From positions 248,001 through 312,000 of the forward strand of contig NZ_WQNH01000001.1 in the NCBI RefSeq assembly GCF_009812055.1: a stretch of 64,000 nucleotides of DNA. The letters are read 5' to 3'. This stretch comes from Chelativorans xinjiangensis (lineage in GTDB: Bacteria; Pseudomonadota; Alphaproteobacteria; Rhizobiales; Rhizobiaceae). Below the pieces are notes generated by a model that saw only the letters and a list, made by a program, of their open reading frames with translations, ran no database searches and had not been told where the DNA came from. Made by a program: the position numbers and the translations under genes. How positions within the stretch are numbered: the stretch's first letter is position 1; the number at the start of each line of letters is the position of its first letter. Below are positions 25,508 to 34,596 of this stretch, in pieces.

Positions 25508-26587
25508 GTGCCGTCACGGAGACCGTTGCGCATCGATGCGGATTTTCATCTGCCGCAGGCGGAGGTCGGCGACCTTTTACCCTTCCTCGACGAATACTGG
25601 CAGATGCAGGTGACCGATCGCGAGCTTCCCTCGATGCCGTTCCGGCTGACCTCCTATCCGGCGAACGCGCCGCTTACGCGCAATCCCGATTTCGAGGGGC
25701 TGGACGTGCCGGCGGCGCTCGACCGCTTCGGGACCGGTATCGCGATTGCCTCGATGCTCCACGGCGTCGTGGCGCTCCACAATCCCCACATGCGGGCGGC
25801 ACTCTTAAGCGCTGTCAACGACTATGTGGCGGCGACCTGGCTCGACGCCGAACCGCGCCTGCGCGGCTCGATCTACGTCTCGGGCGAGGACCCGGCGGCT
25901 TCGGTCGCCGAGATCGAGCGGCTTTCGGGCGACCGGCGGTTCGTGCAGGTGCTGATGCTTGCCATGCAGGAGATCCATCACGGCAACCGCCACTACTGGC
26001 CCATCTACGAGGCCTGCCAGAAACACGGCCTCACGCTGGCGATCCATGCAGGCGGGCTCTACCGCATCCCGCCGAGCGTGTCCGGCTGGCCGTCCTACCA
26101 GTTCGAGGACTATGTGATGCAGTCCATGGCCTTCGAGAACATCCTCACGGGATTTCTCGGCGAAGGCGTGTTCCAGAAGTTCCCCGACCTGCATGTCGTC
26201 TTCCTGGAAAGCGGCTTCGCCTGGCTGCCGACGACGATCTGGCGCAATGACAAGACCTGGCGCGGGGTGCGCCAGGAGGTACCATGGCTGGACCGCAAGC
26301 CCTCCGAGGTCATGGCGGGTCGTGTATTCCTGTCGCTGCAGCCGGCCGATCCGCCGGGTGCCGACGAACTCCGCCAGACCCTGAAACACATCGGCAGCAC
26401 CGACATGTTGCTTTATTCGACCGACTATCCGCACCGGCAGTTCACCGGCGACGAGCCCCTGCCGGCCGGCCTGCCCGAGGAAGCCCTTCCCGGCATCCTG
26501 GTCGCCAATGCGCTGAGGGCCTACCCGCGCCTTGCCGACGACCCAGCGGTGCGGCAGGCCGCCGAAGCCATGGAGGAGACGACATGA
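25508..26587 (+). CDS. Amidohydrolase-2 family protein (paralogue A)
   Basis: A 359-residue Amidohydrolase_2 TIM-barrel protein. The N-terminal metal motif is DADFH rather than the common DxHxH. Later sites are AIHAGG after the middle strands and STDYPH near the C-terminus. Together these resemble the aminocarboxymuconate-semialdehyde-decarboxylase-like branch, which performs non-oxidative decarboxylation or hydrolysis. I chose GTG at 25508 because GGGAGGAAGCGAC precedes it; an ATG six codons upstream lacks a site. It overlaps the next, homologous gene by 4 bp (ATGA), suggesting a two-subunit enzyme or sequential steps. Confidence 0.88.
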   Translation: MPSRRPLRIDADFHLPQAEVGDLLPFLDEYWQMQVTDRELPSMPFRLTSYPANAPLTRNPDFEGLDVPAALDRFGTGIAIASMLHGVVALHNPHMRAALLSAVNDYVAATWLDAEPRLRGSIYVSGEDPAASVAEIERLSGDRRFVQVLMLAMQEIHHGNRHYWPIYEACQKHGLTLAIHAGGLYRIPPSVSGWPSYQFEDYVMQSMAFENILTGFLGEGVFQKFPDLHVVFLESGFAWLPTTIWRNDKTWRGVRQEVPWLDRKPSEVMAGRVFLSLQPADPPGADELRQTLKHIGSTDMLLYSTDYPHRQFTGDEPLPAGLPEEALPGILVANALRAYPRLADDPAVRQAAEAMEETT

Positions 26588-27681
26588 ACCGGCCGCTCGT
26601 GGAAACGGAGGGCACGACGCGGCTTCGCATCGTCGACTGCGATATCCATCCGACCCAGAAATCGCCGGCGGCACTCTTTCCCTATATGGAAAAGCGCTGG
26701 GTCGAGCATTTGCAGACCTTCGGCTCGCATATCCGCCAGGCACTGGTTGGGCAGCTCTCCTACCCACGCATGACCGCGAACGGGATGCGCATGGACGCCC
26801 GTCCCACGGATGGACCGCCTGGATCGAGCCTTGAGATGCTGCGCGAACAGCATCTTGACCTGCTCGACATCGAGGTGGGTCACCTGATCGCGCTGGGGCG
26901 CGGCGGCATGGAAGAACGCAATCCCGACCTCTCCGCCGCCATGGCCCGGGCGGTGAACGACTGGCAGATTGCCGAATGGGTGGAGCCCGAGCCGCGTCTC
27001 AGGGCGGGGATCGTGGTGCCGCAGGACAACCCTGAAGCCGCCGTCGCCGAGATCGAGCGCCGGGCCGGCGACAGGCGGTTCGTCCAGGTGATCATGTCCA
27101 CCCGCCCGAACGAGACGCTCGGCGCCCGCAAGTACTGGCCGATATATGCGGCGGCGGCCGAGGCGGGTTTGCCGCTCTGCCTGCATCCGGCCGGCTATTC
27201 CTCGGGCAAGCCCTCCACCGGGACCGGCTGGCCGAGCTTCTATTTCCAGGAGCACTACACCTTCGTTCCAGGCTCCGAGGCACTGGTGACCAGTCTCATC
27301 ATCGAGGGTGTTGTGGAGGCCTTCCCAAAGCTGAAGGTGGCGATCATCGAGGGTGGCTTCTCCTGGGCGCCGGCGCTCGGCTGGCGAATGGACAAGCACT
27401 TCGACACCTTCCACAAGGAGGTTCCGCATCTGAAGCGCAAGCCTTCGGACTATATGAAAGAGCACTTCTGGTGGGCGACCCAGCCCATGGAAGAGCCGAA
27501 GAACGGCCGCCACATCGCCGACGTGATCGACTGGATCGGCTGGGACCGGATTCTCTATTCGTCGGACTACCCACACTGGGATTACGACGACGCCTACCGC
27601 ATCTTCCGCTTCCCGGTCGAGCCGCATCAGCGCGAGAGCGTGCTCGGCGGCAACGCTCGCAAGCTCTATGGCTACGCATGA
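26584..27681 (+). CDS. Amidohydrolase-2 family protein (paralogue B)
   Basis: A 365-residue protein homologous to the preceding gene: both share GDRRFVQV and YWPIYxxxxxxGLxLxxHxxG, with SDYPHW here against TDYPHR there. Metal motifs are DCDIHP at the N-terminus, CLHPAG in the middle and SSDYPHWD at the end. The pair is a tandem duplication that has diverged. Its stop overlaps the Rieske gene (ATGA), giving a tightly coupled three-gene unit. The substrate is unknown; ring-cleavage or carboxylated products are typical for this branch. Confidence 0.9.
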   Translation: MNRPLVETEGTTRLRIVDCDIHPTQKSPAALFPYMEKRWVEHLQTFGSHIRQALVGQLSYPRMTANGMRMDARPTDGPPGSSLEMLREQHLDLLDIEVGHLIALGRGGMEERNPDLSAAMARAVNDWQIAEWVEPEPRLRAGIVVPQDNPEAAVAEIERRAGDRRFVQVIMSTRPNETLGARKYWPIYAAAAEAGLPLCLHPAGYSSGKPSTGTGWPSFYFQEHYTFVPGSEALVTSLIIEGVVEAFPKLKVAIIEGGFSWAPALGWRMDKHFDTFHKEVPHLKRKPSDYMKEHFWWATQPMEEPKNGRHIADVIDWIGWDRILYSSDYPHWDYDDAYRIFRFPVEPHQRESVLGGNARKLYGYA

Positions 27682-28133
27682 CCCGGCACGTCGTGGCAAG
27701 TGTGGACGGCTTCCCGGACAAGGGCATCCGCCGGATCGAGGTCGCCGGCAGGGAAATCTGCCTGATACGGGTGGGCGAGGAGTTCTTCGCCCTCCTCGAT
27801 CGGTGCCCACACGCCGGCGCCCGCCTGTCGGGCGGCCGGCTCTCCGGAACGGTGGAGAGCGACGGGCCGGGGGACTACCGCCTGTGCCGGAAAGCGGAGA
27901 TGCTGAAATGCCCGTGGCACGGCTGGGAATACGACGTGCGCACCGGGCAATCCTGGAGTGACCCGAAATCCACCCGTACCCGCGCCTATGCCGTAGAGGC
28001 TGTCGCCGGCGGGGAACTCGTCAAGGGGCCGTATGTTGCCGACACCGTGCCGGTGGAGGTCGAGGGCAAATATGTGGTGGTGGATCTTCCGGAGCCGGCC
28101 GCCAGGCGGGCGGATACTTCCACCAAGGCATGA
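27678..28133 (+). CDS. Rieske [2Fe-2S] domain protein
   Basis: A 151-residue protein with a complete Rieske site: C43-P-H45 (CPHAGARL) and C78-PW-H81 (CPWHGWEY). The insert between them is longer than in classical Rieske ferredoxins. There is no membrane segment or signal peptide, so it is probably a soluble electron carrier or the small part of an oxygenase. No oxygenase alpha subunit lies nearby. It may take electrons from the flavoprotein at 23917-25161. It is coupled by ATGA overlap to the amidohydrolase pair. Confidence 0.88.
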   Translation: MTRHVVASVDGFPDKGIRRIEVAGREICLIRVGEEFFALLDRCPHAGARLSGGRLSGTVESDGPGDYRLCRKAEMLKCPWHGWEYDVRTGQSWSDPKSTRTRAYAVEAVAGGELVKGPYVADTVPVEVEGKYVVVDLPEPAARRADTSTKA

Positions 28134-28419
28134 TGCATGCCGACACTGCCATCGTTTGCTGGTCGGCCTTCGCGTTTTGCGAAAGATGTAAGCGCTAAAT
28201 CAGTCATTCCCTGTCGAGTCACGATTGAATAGCCTCCTGACCGGGAGGAATGCCAGTGCAGCTAGAAGGTAGCGATATTACAGCGTGCAGCTACCGGCGA
28301 AGCGGTGGCGCGTTCGCATCGCTCCCCGTTCGACGCAGCATTTCCCCCTATTCCGGAATACCCCAATCCGCGCGGCAAAGGCGCGGAACGAATTGCTCAT
28401 CAAAGGGAGGAGAGACTTG
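28134..28419. promoter_or_regulatory. Leader region of first TRAP operon
   Basis: This is 286 bp without a gene. Visible symmetric elements are TTCGC-GTTTT-GCGAA near 28170, GGTAGC (28268-28273) pairing with GCTACC (28290-28295), and the perfect 12-bp palindrome TATTCCGGAATA at 28349-28360. The last is the best operator candidate. Which regulator would bind it is unknown. Confidence 0.4.
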
Positions 28420-29541
28420 ATGAGACGTCTGGCTGTATTCACCTCGACGATCGCTCTGGCGCTTTCCACGGCCACGGCTTCCGCGGCGGAACTCACCTAC
28501 GGGTCCTGGGTCCCGGCCTCCGACTACATCAATTCCGATGCCCTGCCGGAGGTCTTCCGGCGGATCGAGGAGGATACGGGCGGCGAGATCAAGTGGAACC
28601 TGATCGCCGGCGGCCAGCTCGCCGGAGGGGTCGAGACATTCGCCGCAATCCAGGACGGGCTGATGGATGCCGGCGTGGCGGCCACCAACTACGTCCCGAA
28701 CCTTCTGCCCTCCACCGCCACGCTCTACGGACTTGCCGTACCGGGCGACGACCCGGTCGCGGCAGCTGGCGCGGCGAACGAGGTGGTGATGCTGCACTGC
28801 CCGTCGTGCATAGAAGAGACCAAGAAGCTCAACATGGTGCCGATGGGGGGATATGCCAGCGCGCCTTATATGCTGATCTGCCGAGATCCGATTGAAACCG
28901 TCGACCAACTCAAGAACCTGCGGGTACGTTCCTCCGGCGCGCCGCTCAACATCATGCAGATGGCAGGCGCCAACACGGTCCAGGTCTCGTTGATCGATAC
29001 GGTCTCCCTGCTCCAGCGCGGCGGCATCGACTGCACCACCGGCATCGGCGACTGGCTCAAGACCTTCGGCTATGGCGATTTCGCCAAGAACGTGACTGAC
29101 TTCTCGCTCGGCGTTTCGGCCCCGATCATCGGCCTGATGATCAACCGCGATGTCTGGAACAGCTTCACCGAGGACCAGAAGCGCGCTCACCTTAAAGCCG
29201 TGGTGCATCTTTCGGCGGCGCACACGATCAACAATTTCATCATCCGCACCAACGAGGTGTTGGAAGACCAGATCGCCAACAACGGCGTGAAGATGGTCGA
29301 ACCGCAAAATCCCGAAGAATGGCAGGCGCTGATGGACAATTTCATCCGGGACCAGCGCAACATCGCCATCGATTTTGCCAAAGGTTTTGGCGTCGAGAAC
29401 CCCGAAGCGTTTCTCGACGCCTACGACACCGCGCTCGTGAAGTGGCGCGGCCTGTCGGCCAAGATCGGGACCGATGTGGAGGCCTTCGAGAAAGCCCTCT
29501 GGGACGAGGTTTACTCCAAGGTCGATCCGGGGAGCCTCTAA
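28420..29541 (+). CDS. TRAP transporter substrate-binding protein, DctP-like (system 1)
   Basis: A 373-residue periplasmic binding protein with Sec signal MRRLAVFTSTIALALSTATA, probably cut after SAA. The mature start ELTYGSWVPASDYIN is typical of DctP proteins. It has cysteines at 127, 130 (CPSC), 154 and 205, with the same spacing as in the second DctP of this window, so disulfides are likely. The start follows GGGAGGAGAGACTTG. It delivers an organic anion to the membrane pair encoded next. The ligand is unknown. Confidence 0.93.
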   Translation: MRRLAVFTSTIALALSTATASAAELTYGSWVPASDYINSDALPEVFRRIEEDTGGEIKWNLIAGGQLAGGVETFAAIQDGLMDAGVAATNYVPNLLPSTATLYGLAVPGDDPVAAAGAANEVVMLHCPSCIEETKKLNMVPMGGYASAPYMLICRDPIETVDQLKNLRVRSSGAPLNIMQMAGANTVQVSLIDTVSLLQRGGIDCTTGIGDWLKTFGYGDFAKNVTDFSLGVSAPIIGLMINRDVWNSFTEDQKRAHLKAVVHLSAAHTINNFIIRTNEVLEDQIANNGVKMVEPQNPEEWQALMDNFIRDQRNIAIDFAKGFGVENPEAFLDAYDTALVKWRGLSAKIGTDVEAFEKALWDEVYSKVDPGSL

Positions 29542-30072
29542 TTGCTGGACCGGATCGATCGGCTCCTGGAATTGTGGTCGCGGGCACTTCTGGCGCTCGC
29601 GATCCTCGCCGGATTCGCGATGATGATCCATGTCAGCGTGGATGTCTTCGCGCGCACGGTGCTGAATGCGCCGCTCCGGCAGGCGAACCAGACGGTCGCG
29701 GCCTACTACATGATCGCCGTGGCCTTCCTGCCGATCGCCCTTCTTGGCAAGTATGACGACCATATCTCGGTCGGCGTGTTCACCGACGCCATGCGGCCGT
29801 GGATGCGCCGCGCGCTCGCCATCTTCACCACGCTTCTCGGTATGGCCTACATGTTCGCCTTCACCTGGGAGAGCTGGGTTTCGGCCGCACGACGCACGGA
29901 ACAAGGCGAAGTGCTGGAGATCTCCGGCGGTTACATGATCGTCTGGCCGGGGCGCTGGCTTTTGCCGATCGCCGGGGCCAGCCTGTTCCTCTGCCTAACG
30001 CTGCGGCTCGCCCGTCTGCTTTTGCCGGACGACGGCGAGAGCCCCCATCACGCCCGCATCCCCGACGCATGA
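29542..30072 (+). CDS. TRAP transporter small permease, DctQ-like (system 1)
   Basis: A 176-residue membrane protein with four predicted helices, the small subunit of a TRAP transporter. It starts with TTG directly after the DctP stop, with GGGGAGCCTC just upstream. The sequence FAMMIHVSVDVFARTVLNAP in the first helix region and ARRTEQGEVLEISGGYMIVWP are typical. It is followed 10 bp later by the large permease. Confidence 0.9.
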   Translation: MLDRIDRLLELWSRALLALAILAGFAMMIHVSVDVFARTVLNAPLRQANQTVAAYYMIAVAFLPIALLGKYDDHISVGVFTDAMRPWMRRALAIFTTLLGMAYMFAFTWESWVSAARRTEQGEVLEISGGYMIVWPGRWLLPIAGASLFLCLTLRLARLLLPDDGESPHHARIPDA

Positions 30073-30082
30073 GCGCAAAGCC

Positions 30083-31396
30083 ATGGATGGATTGATCCTG
30101 AGCCTGGTCTGCCTCTGCGCCGTACTGACCCTGATCGCGGTCCGCACACCGATCGGCGTGGCGCTCGGCGTCGTCAGCTTCGCGGGCTTCTGGTGGCTGC
30201 GCAACTTCAACGCCGCGCTCGGCCAGCTGCGCGAGATCCCCTACTATTTCGCCGCCAACTGGGACCTTTCGGCGATCCCGATGTTCCTGCTCATGGGCTC
30301 GATCGTCTATGTCTCAGGCATCGCCACCGCGCTCTTCAACGCCGCCCGCCTTTGGCTCTCTGCCCTTCCCGGCGGCCTCGCCGTCGCCGCCAACGCCGCT
30401 TCCGCGGGCTTTGCCGCGGGCTGCGGCTCGTCGGTCGCCGCCGCTGCCGCGATGGGACGCCTCGCCATCCCCGAGATGCTGAAGGCGGGCTACGACAAGG
30501 GCCTTGCCTCGGGTGTCGTCGCCTCTGCCGGCACCATCGCCGCGCTGATCCCGCCCTCGATCCTCATGGTGCTTTACGGCATCTTCGCCGAGACATCGAT
30601 CGTCAACCTCCTGATCGCCGGTATCATTCCCGGCCTCATGACCGCCGTTGCCTATACGATCATGATCGTCCTGCGCTGCTGGCGCAATCCCGCCCTCGCC
30701 CCGCGCGTCGCCCACGCGGGCGGCAACCTCCGCCGCGAGCGCTGGCGGGCGCTGGCCGAGATCTGGCCGCTCTTCGTTCTGGTTCTCGGTGTGATCGGCG
30801 GGCTCTATAGCGGCACCGTCACTCCGACGGAGGCGGGTGCGGCAGGCGCGCTCCTCGCCCTTGCGATCGCCGTCGTGCAAGGCCGCATGACGCTTGCCAA
30901 GCTCTGGCGGGCGGTGCGCGAGGCGGTGATGACGACGGCGCAGATTTTCTTCGTCGGCATGGGCGCGTTGATGTTCACGCGCCTTTTGAGCTTCTCGGGC
31001 GCCTCGGCCATGCTGACCGACCTCGTCGCCCCGCTCGGGCTCGATCCCTTGGCTGTCGTTCTCGCCATGACGGCAATCTACCTGGTCCTCGGCATGTTCC
31101 TCGATCCGATCGGCATCATGCTGATCACCATGCCGGTCTTCATCCCGCTTCTGAAGGCGCTCGACCTCGACCTCGTCTGGTACGGCGTGCTGGTGGTGAA
31201 GTTCATCGAGATCGGCATGCTGACCCCGCCGCTGGGCTTCAATGTCTTCGTGGTCAGCGGCGTCGCGGGCCGTGAGATTCCGGTGACCACCATCTTCCGC
31301 GGCGTCGGCTGGTTCCTGGTCTGCGACCTGATCGTGGTGACGCTCCTGATCGCCTTTCCGCAACTGGCACTGTTCCTGCCTGCGTTGATGAACTGA
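30083..31396 (+). CDS. TRAP transporter large permease, DctM-like (system 1)
   Basis: A 437-residue membrane protein with about 12 helices, the Na+-coupled translocating subunit. Signatures are RTPIGVALGVVSF in helix 1, ASAGFAAGCGSSVAAAAAMG and the IPPSILMVLYG stretch. It completes the TRAP system with the two preceding genes. It is followed 8 bp later by a GMC oxidoreductase, linking uptake with oxidation. Confidence 0.95.
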   Translation: MDGLILSLVCLCAVLTLIAVRTPIGVALGVVSFAGFWWLRNFNAALGQLREIPYYFAANWDLSAIPMFLLMGSIVYVSGIATALFNAARLWLSALPGGLAVAANAASAGFAAGCGSSVAAAAAMGRLAIPEMLKAGYDKGLASGVVASAGTIAALIPPSILMVLYGIFAETSIVNLLIAGIIPGLMTAVAYTIMIVLRCWRNPALAPRVAHAGGNLRRERWRALAEIWPLFVLVLGVIGGLYSGTVTPTEAGAAGALLALAIAVVQGRMTLAKLWRAVREAVMTTAQIFFVGMGALMFTRLLSFSGASAMLTDLVAPLGLDPLAVVLAMTAIYLVLGMFLDPIGIMLITMPVFIPLLKALDLDLVWYGVLVVKFIEIGMLTPPLGFNVFVVSGVAGREIPVTTIFRGVGWFLVCDLIVVTLLIAFPQLALFLPALMN

Positions 31397-31404
31397 GGGG
31401 ACCG

Positions 31405-33057
31405 ATGAGCGGACTTACCTATGACTACATCATCGCCGGCGGCGGCACCGCCGGCTGCCTGCTTGCGAACCGCCTCAGCAAGGACCCGAACATCCGCGTT
31501 TTGATGGTGGAAGCGGGCGGCTCCGGCCGACACCCTTACATCGAGGTGCCGCTGTTGCTTCCGAAGCTCCTCGGCAACCCAAAATTCGACTGGATGTACA
31601 AAAGCGCGCCCGAGCCCCACTGCGGCGGGCGCACCATTCCGCTGCCGCGAGGCCGGATGCTGGGTGGTTCGTCCGGCATCAACGGCATGGTCTATGTACG
31701 CGGCCACCGATGGGACTACGACAACTGGGCGGCACAAGGGAACGAGGGTTGGAGCTGGGACGACGTACTGCCCTATTTCATGCGTTCCGAAAACTTCATC
31801 GGCGAGGACCTGCAAGGGCGCGGCAAAACGGGGGAGTGGAAGATCACCGATCCGGGAATGCGCTGGCCGGTGCTCGACGCCTACGCCGAGGCGGCCACCC
31901 AAATCGGCATCCCGGCGACACGCGACTACAACTCCGGCGAGAATGAAGGCGTTCAGTATTTCCAGGCGCAGGTCATGCGCGGCCGCCGGCAATCCACCGA
32001 AAAGGCGTTCCTCCGCCCCGCCTCCGGCCGCAGGAACCTGACAATCCGCACCGGCGCCCTGGCAGAGCGGGTTATCTGTGAGGGCAGACGCGCGACGGGG
32101 CTGGCATTTCGTGCGGACGGCAAGAGCGTCACTGCGACAGCGCGGCGCGAGGTGATCCTGTGCGCGGGCGCGTTCGGCACGCCCACTCTCCTGGAGCGTT
32201 CGGGCATCGGTGCAGCAGAGCGGATAAGGGCGCTCGGTGTCAATCCCGTGCATGAGCTGCCGGGAGTCGGCGAGAACCTGCAGGACCACTGGCATATCCG
32301 CGTGCAGACACGCGTGCGCAATACCAGGACGCTCAACAGCCGGGCGAGCTCACTCTTGGGCAAGGCGCTCATGGGTGCCGACTACACACTCCGCCGCCGC
32401 GGCCCCCTCTCCGCTCAGCCGGCGCTCCTTGCTGTCTTCGGCAAGGTCATGGCGGACGCACCCGCCCCCGATATCCAGATTCATGCCTCGGCCGCCAGCT
32501 ACGATCGCGTGGGCGGGCCGATCCATAACTACCCAGGCATGACATCGGCGGTCTGCATCCTGCGCCCCGAGAGCCGAGGGCACGTCCACGCCACGGCTCC
32601 GAACCCCGAGGCCCCACCGGCAATCCTCAACAACTTCCTCGCCGCCGACTACGACTGCGAAATCGCCGTCCGTTCGGTCGAATTCGTCCGCCGCATCGTC
32701 GGCGCCCCCGCCATGGCGTGCTTCGAGCCCGAGGAGATCGCGCCCGGCACCCGGCTTCGGACCCGCGACGAAATCCTCGACTACGCGCGCCAGACCATCT
32801 CGACCACCTTCCATCCCGTCGGCACCTGCAAAATGGGGCCGGGACCGGAGGCAGTGGTCGATGCGCGGTTGCGGGTCCATGGCATTGCGGGACTGCGCGT
32901 GGTCGACGCGTCGATCATGCCGACCATCCCCTCGGGCAACACCTGCGCGCCGGTCGTCATGATCGCCGAGCGCGCTGCGGGCATGATCCTCTCCGCAGAG
33001 CCGGCGGATAACCTCGGTGGCCACGCGCGCGCCAGCGCGTCCCCCGTCGGAGAATGA
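31405..33057 (+). CDS. GMC family FAD-dependent alcohol oxidoreductase
   Basis: A 550-residue flavoenzyme of the glucose-methanol-choline family. The FAD site is DYIIAGGGTAGCLLANRLS at the N-terminus. The GMC signature 1 is GRMLGGSSGINGMVYVRGH. The C-terminal catalytic region is STTFHPVGTCKMG, with His as the base, and NTCAPVVMIAERAA closes the FAD fold. It oxidises a primary or secondary alcohol. The start follows GAGGGGACCG. Position right after the TRAP genes suggests it acts on the imported compound. The related enzyme could be choline-, PEG- or terpene-alcohol-type; the sequence does not decide. Confidence 0.93.
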   Translation: MSGLTYDYIIAGGGTAGCLLANRLSKDPNIRVLMVEAGGSGRHPYIEVPLLLPKLLGNPKFDWMYKSAPEPHCGGRTIPLPRGRMLGGSSGINGMVYVRGHRWDYDNWAAQGNEGWSWDDVLPYFMRSENFIGEDLQGRGKTGEWKITDPGMRWPVLDAYAEAATQIGIPATRDYNSGENEGVQYFQAQVMRGRRQSTEKAFLRPASGRRNLTIRTGALAERVICEGRRATGLAFRADGKSVTATARREVILCAGAFGTPTLLERSGIGAAERIRALGVNPVHELPGVGENLQDHWHIRVQTRVRNTRTLNSRASSLLGKALMGADYTLRRRGPLSAQPALLAVFGKVMADAPAPDIQIHASAASYDRVGGPIHNYPGMTSAVCILRPESRGHVHATAPNPEAPPAILNNFLAADYDCEIAVRSVEFVRRIVGAPAMACFEPEEIAPGTRLRTRDEILDYARQTISTTFHPVGTCKMGPGPEAVVDARLRVHGIAGLRVVDASIMPTIPSGNTCAPVVMIAERAAGMILSAEPADNLGGHARASASPVGE

Positions 33058-33078
33058 GGCAAGAGGGAAAGAGCGATA

Positions 33079-34548
33079 ATGAAAGAGCCGAAACCGCGCA
33101 TCCGGGAAATTCGCCAGACCGAAGAGCGCTTCCTCAGCTCCGACATCTTCGAGGAGCGTGCCCACACATTGCCTCCGCGCAATGGTAAGGGAACGTATCG
33201 GGAAGCGGCGCGCGACGTGCCGGTCTATCATCATTGCGATGTGGTCGTGGTGGGCGGAGGGCCGGCAGGCTGTGCCGCGGCGTTGGCTGCTGCGCGGACC
33301 GGCGCCGATGTGGTCGTGCTCGAGCGTTACAACCACCTCGGCGGTCTTTCCACGGGCGGCGTCGTCATCTGGATCGACCGCATGACCGACTGGGAGGGCC
33401 GGCAAGTCATCAAAGGCTTCGCCGAGGAAGTGATCGATCGACTGCCCAGCGATGCGGTCGCCGGCCCTGACCGGACGCTTTGGGGCGTGCGTGACGAGGC
33501 GCAGGCGAAATACTGGCGGCTGCGCACCTCGGCTTTCCATGGCATCGTGACCTGGGCGCCGACGATCGATCCCGAGCAGCTCAAGCTCACTTCTCAGGAG
33601 ATGCTGATCGAGGCGGGCGTGCGCCTCGTCTTCCACGCCTGGATGGCCGCACCCATTGTCGAGGCGGGCGCGGTGAAGGGCGTCGTCTTCGAGAGCAAGG
33701 AGGGCCGGCAAGCGTTGTTCGCCAAGGTCGTGGTCGACTGCACAGGCGACGGTGACGTTTTCGCCAGAGCAGGCGCGGGCTTCGATACGGACATCGAGGA
33801 AGGCGACGTCCACCACAGCATGAACACCGGTTTCATGCTGGGCGGAGTCGATATGAAGACCTGGCTCGACTTCCGCCTGAACGAGCCCGAGGCGTTCTCC
33901 GAGCTCAACAAGCGCGGCCGCGAGCAACTGGGCTTTTTCCAGGCGCCCTACGTTTCCTGGCGCAATGACGTCGCGCTGTTTCTCGGGCCGCGGCAGTCGG
34001 GGCTGTCGGCGCTCAACGTCGACGACATGACGGAGGTCGAGATTCGCTCGCATCGCTTCACGCAGGCGCATTGCGCGTTCTTCCGCAAGCATGCTCCAGG
34101 CTTCCAGAACGCCTGGGTGATGCTCAGCGCGCCGCAACTGGGCGTGCGCCACACAAGGCGCCTTGCAGGCGTCGGCCGGATCGAGAGGCAGCAATGGTCG
34201 TCCGGCGAGATTCTGCCGGACGAAATCGGGGTCAGCCCTTCCGTCTCCCCCAAGTTTCCCGTGATCTCGGTGCCTTACAGCGCGCTGGTGCCGACGCGGC
34301 TCGACGGGCTTGTTGCGGCGGGGCGGCACATCTCGTGCGATGCCAACTCGCACGGCTTCATGCGCGAGATCCCGCAATGCTGGCTTACCGGGCAAGCGGC
34401 CGGTGTGGCCGCGGGCGTCGCCGCCAATCGGGGGCTCCAACCGCGGCAGGTCGACGTCACCGAGGTCCAAGCCATCCTGCGCACGCAAGGCTCCTTCGTG
34501 CGAGATCACAAAAACTTTGCCGAGACAGCGGCCGGTGAGGGAGGCTGA
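33079..34548 (+). CDS. FAD-dependent oxidoreductase (FAD_oxidored family)
   Basis: A 489-residue flavoprotein of the PF12831 type. After about 55 polar residues comes the FAD-binding motif VVVVGGGPAGCAAALAAART, then LERYNHLGGLSTGG. A late segment, LVAAGRHISCDANSH, is the second FAD contact. A homologous but shorter enzyme is encoded at 41604-42917 in the other TRAP operon. The reaction is unknown; members of this group reduce or oxidise organic acids. It is the fifth gene of the operon, followed by a LysR gene. Confidence 0.9.
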   Translation: MKEPKPRIREIRQTEERFLSSDIFEERAHTLPPRNGKGTYREAARDVPVYHHCDVVVVGGGPAGCAAALAAARTGADVVVLERYNHLGGLSTGGVVIWIDRMTDWEGRQVIKGFAEEVIDRLPSDAVAGPDRTLWGVRDEAQAKYWRLRTSAFHGIVTWAPTIDPEQLKLTSQEMLIEAGVRLVFHAWMAAPIVEAGAVKGVVFESKEGRQALFAKVVVDCTGDGDVFARAGAGFDTDIEEGDVHHSMNTGFMLGGVDMKTWLDFRLNEPEAFSELNKRGREQLGFFQAPYVSWRNDVALFLGPRQSGLSALNVDDMTEVEIRSHRFTQAHCAFFRKHAPGFQNAWVMLSAPQLGVRHTRRLAGVGRIERQQWSSGEILPDEIGVSPSVSPKFPVISVPYSALVPTRLDGLVAAGRHISCDANSHGFMREIPQCWLTGQAAGVAAGVAANRGLQPRQVDVTEVQAILRTQGSFVRDHKNFAETAAGEGG

Positions 34549-34596
34549 TCAAGGAGGCCCGTTGTTCGGCGGGTATTCAGGGATCGCTTTTGCTGA

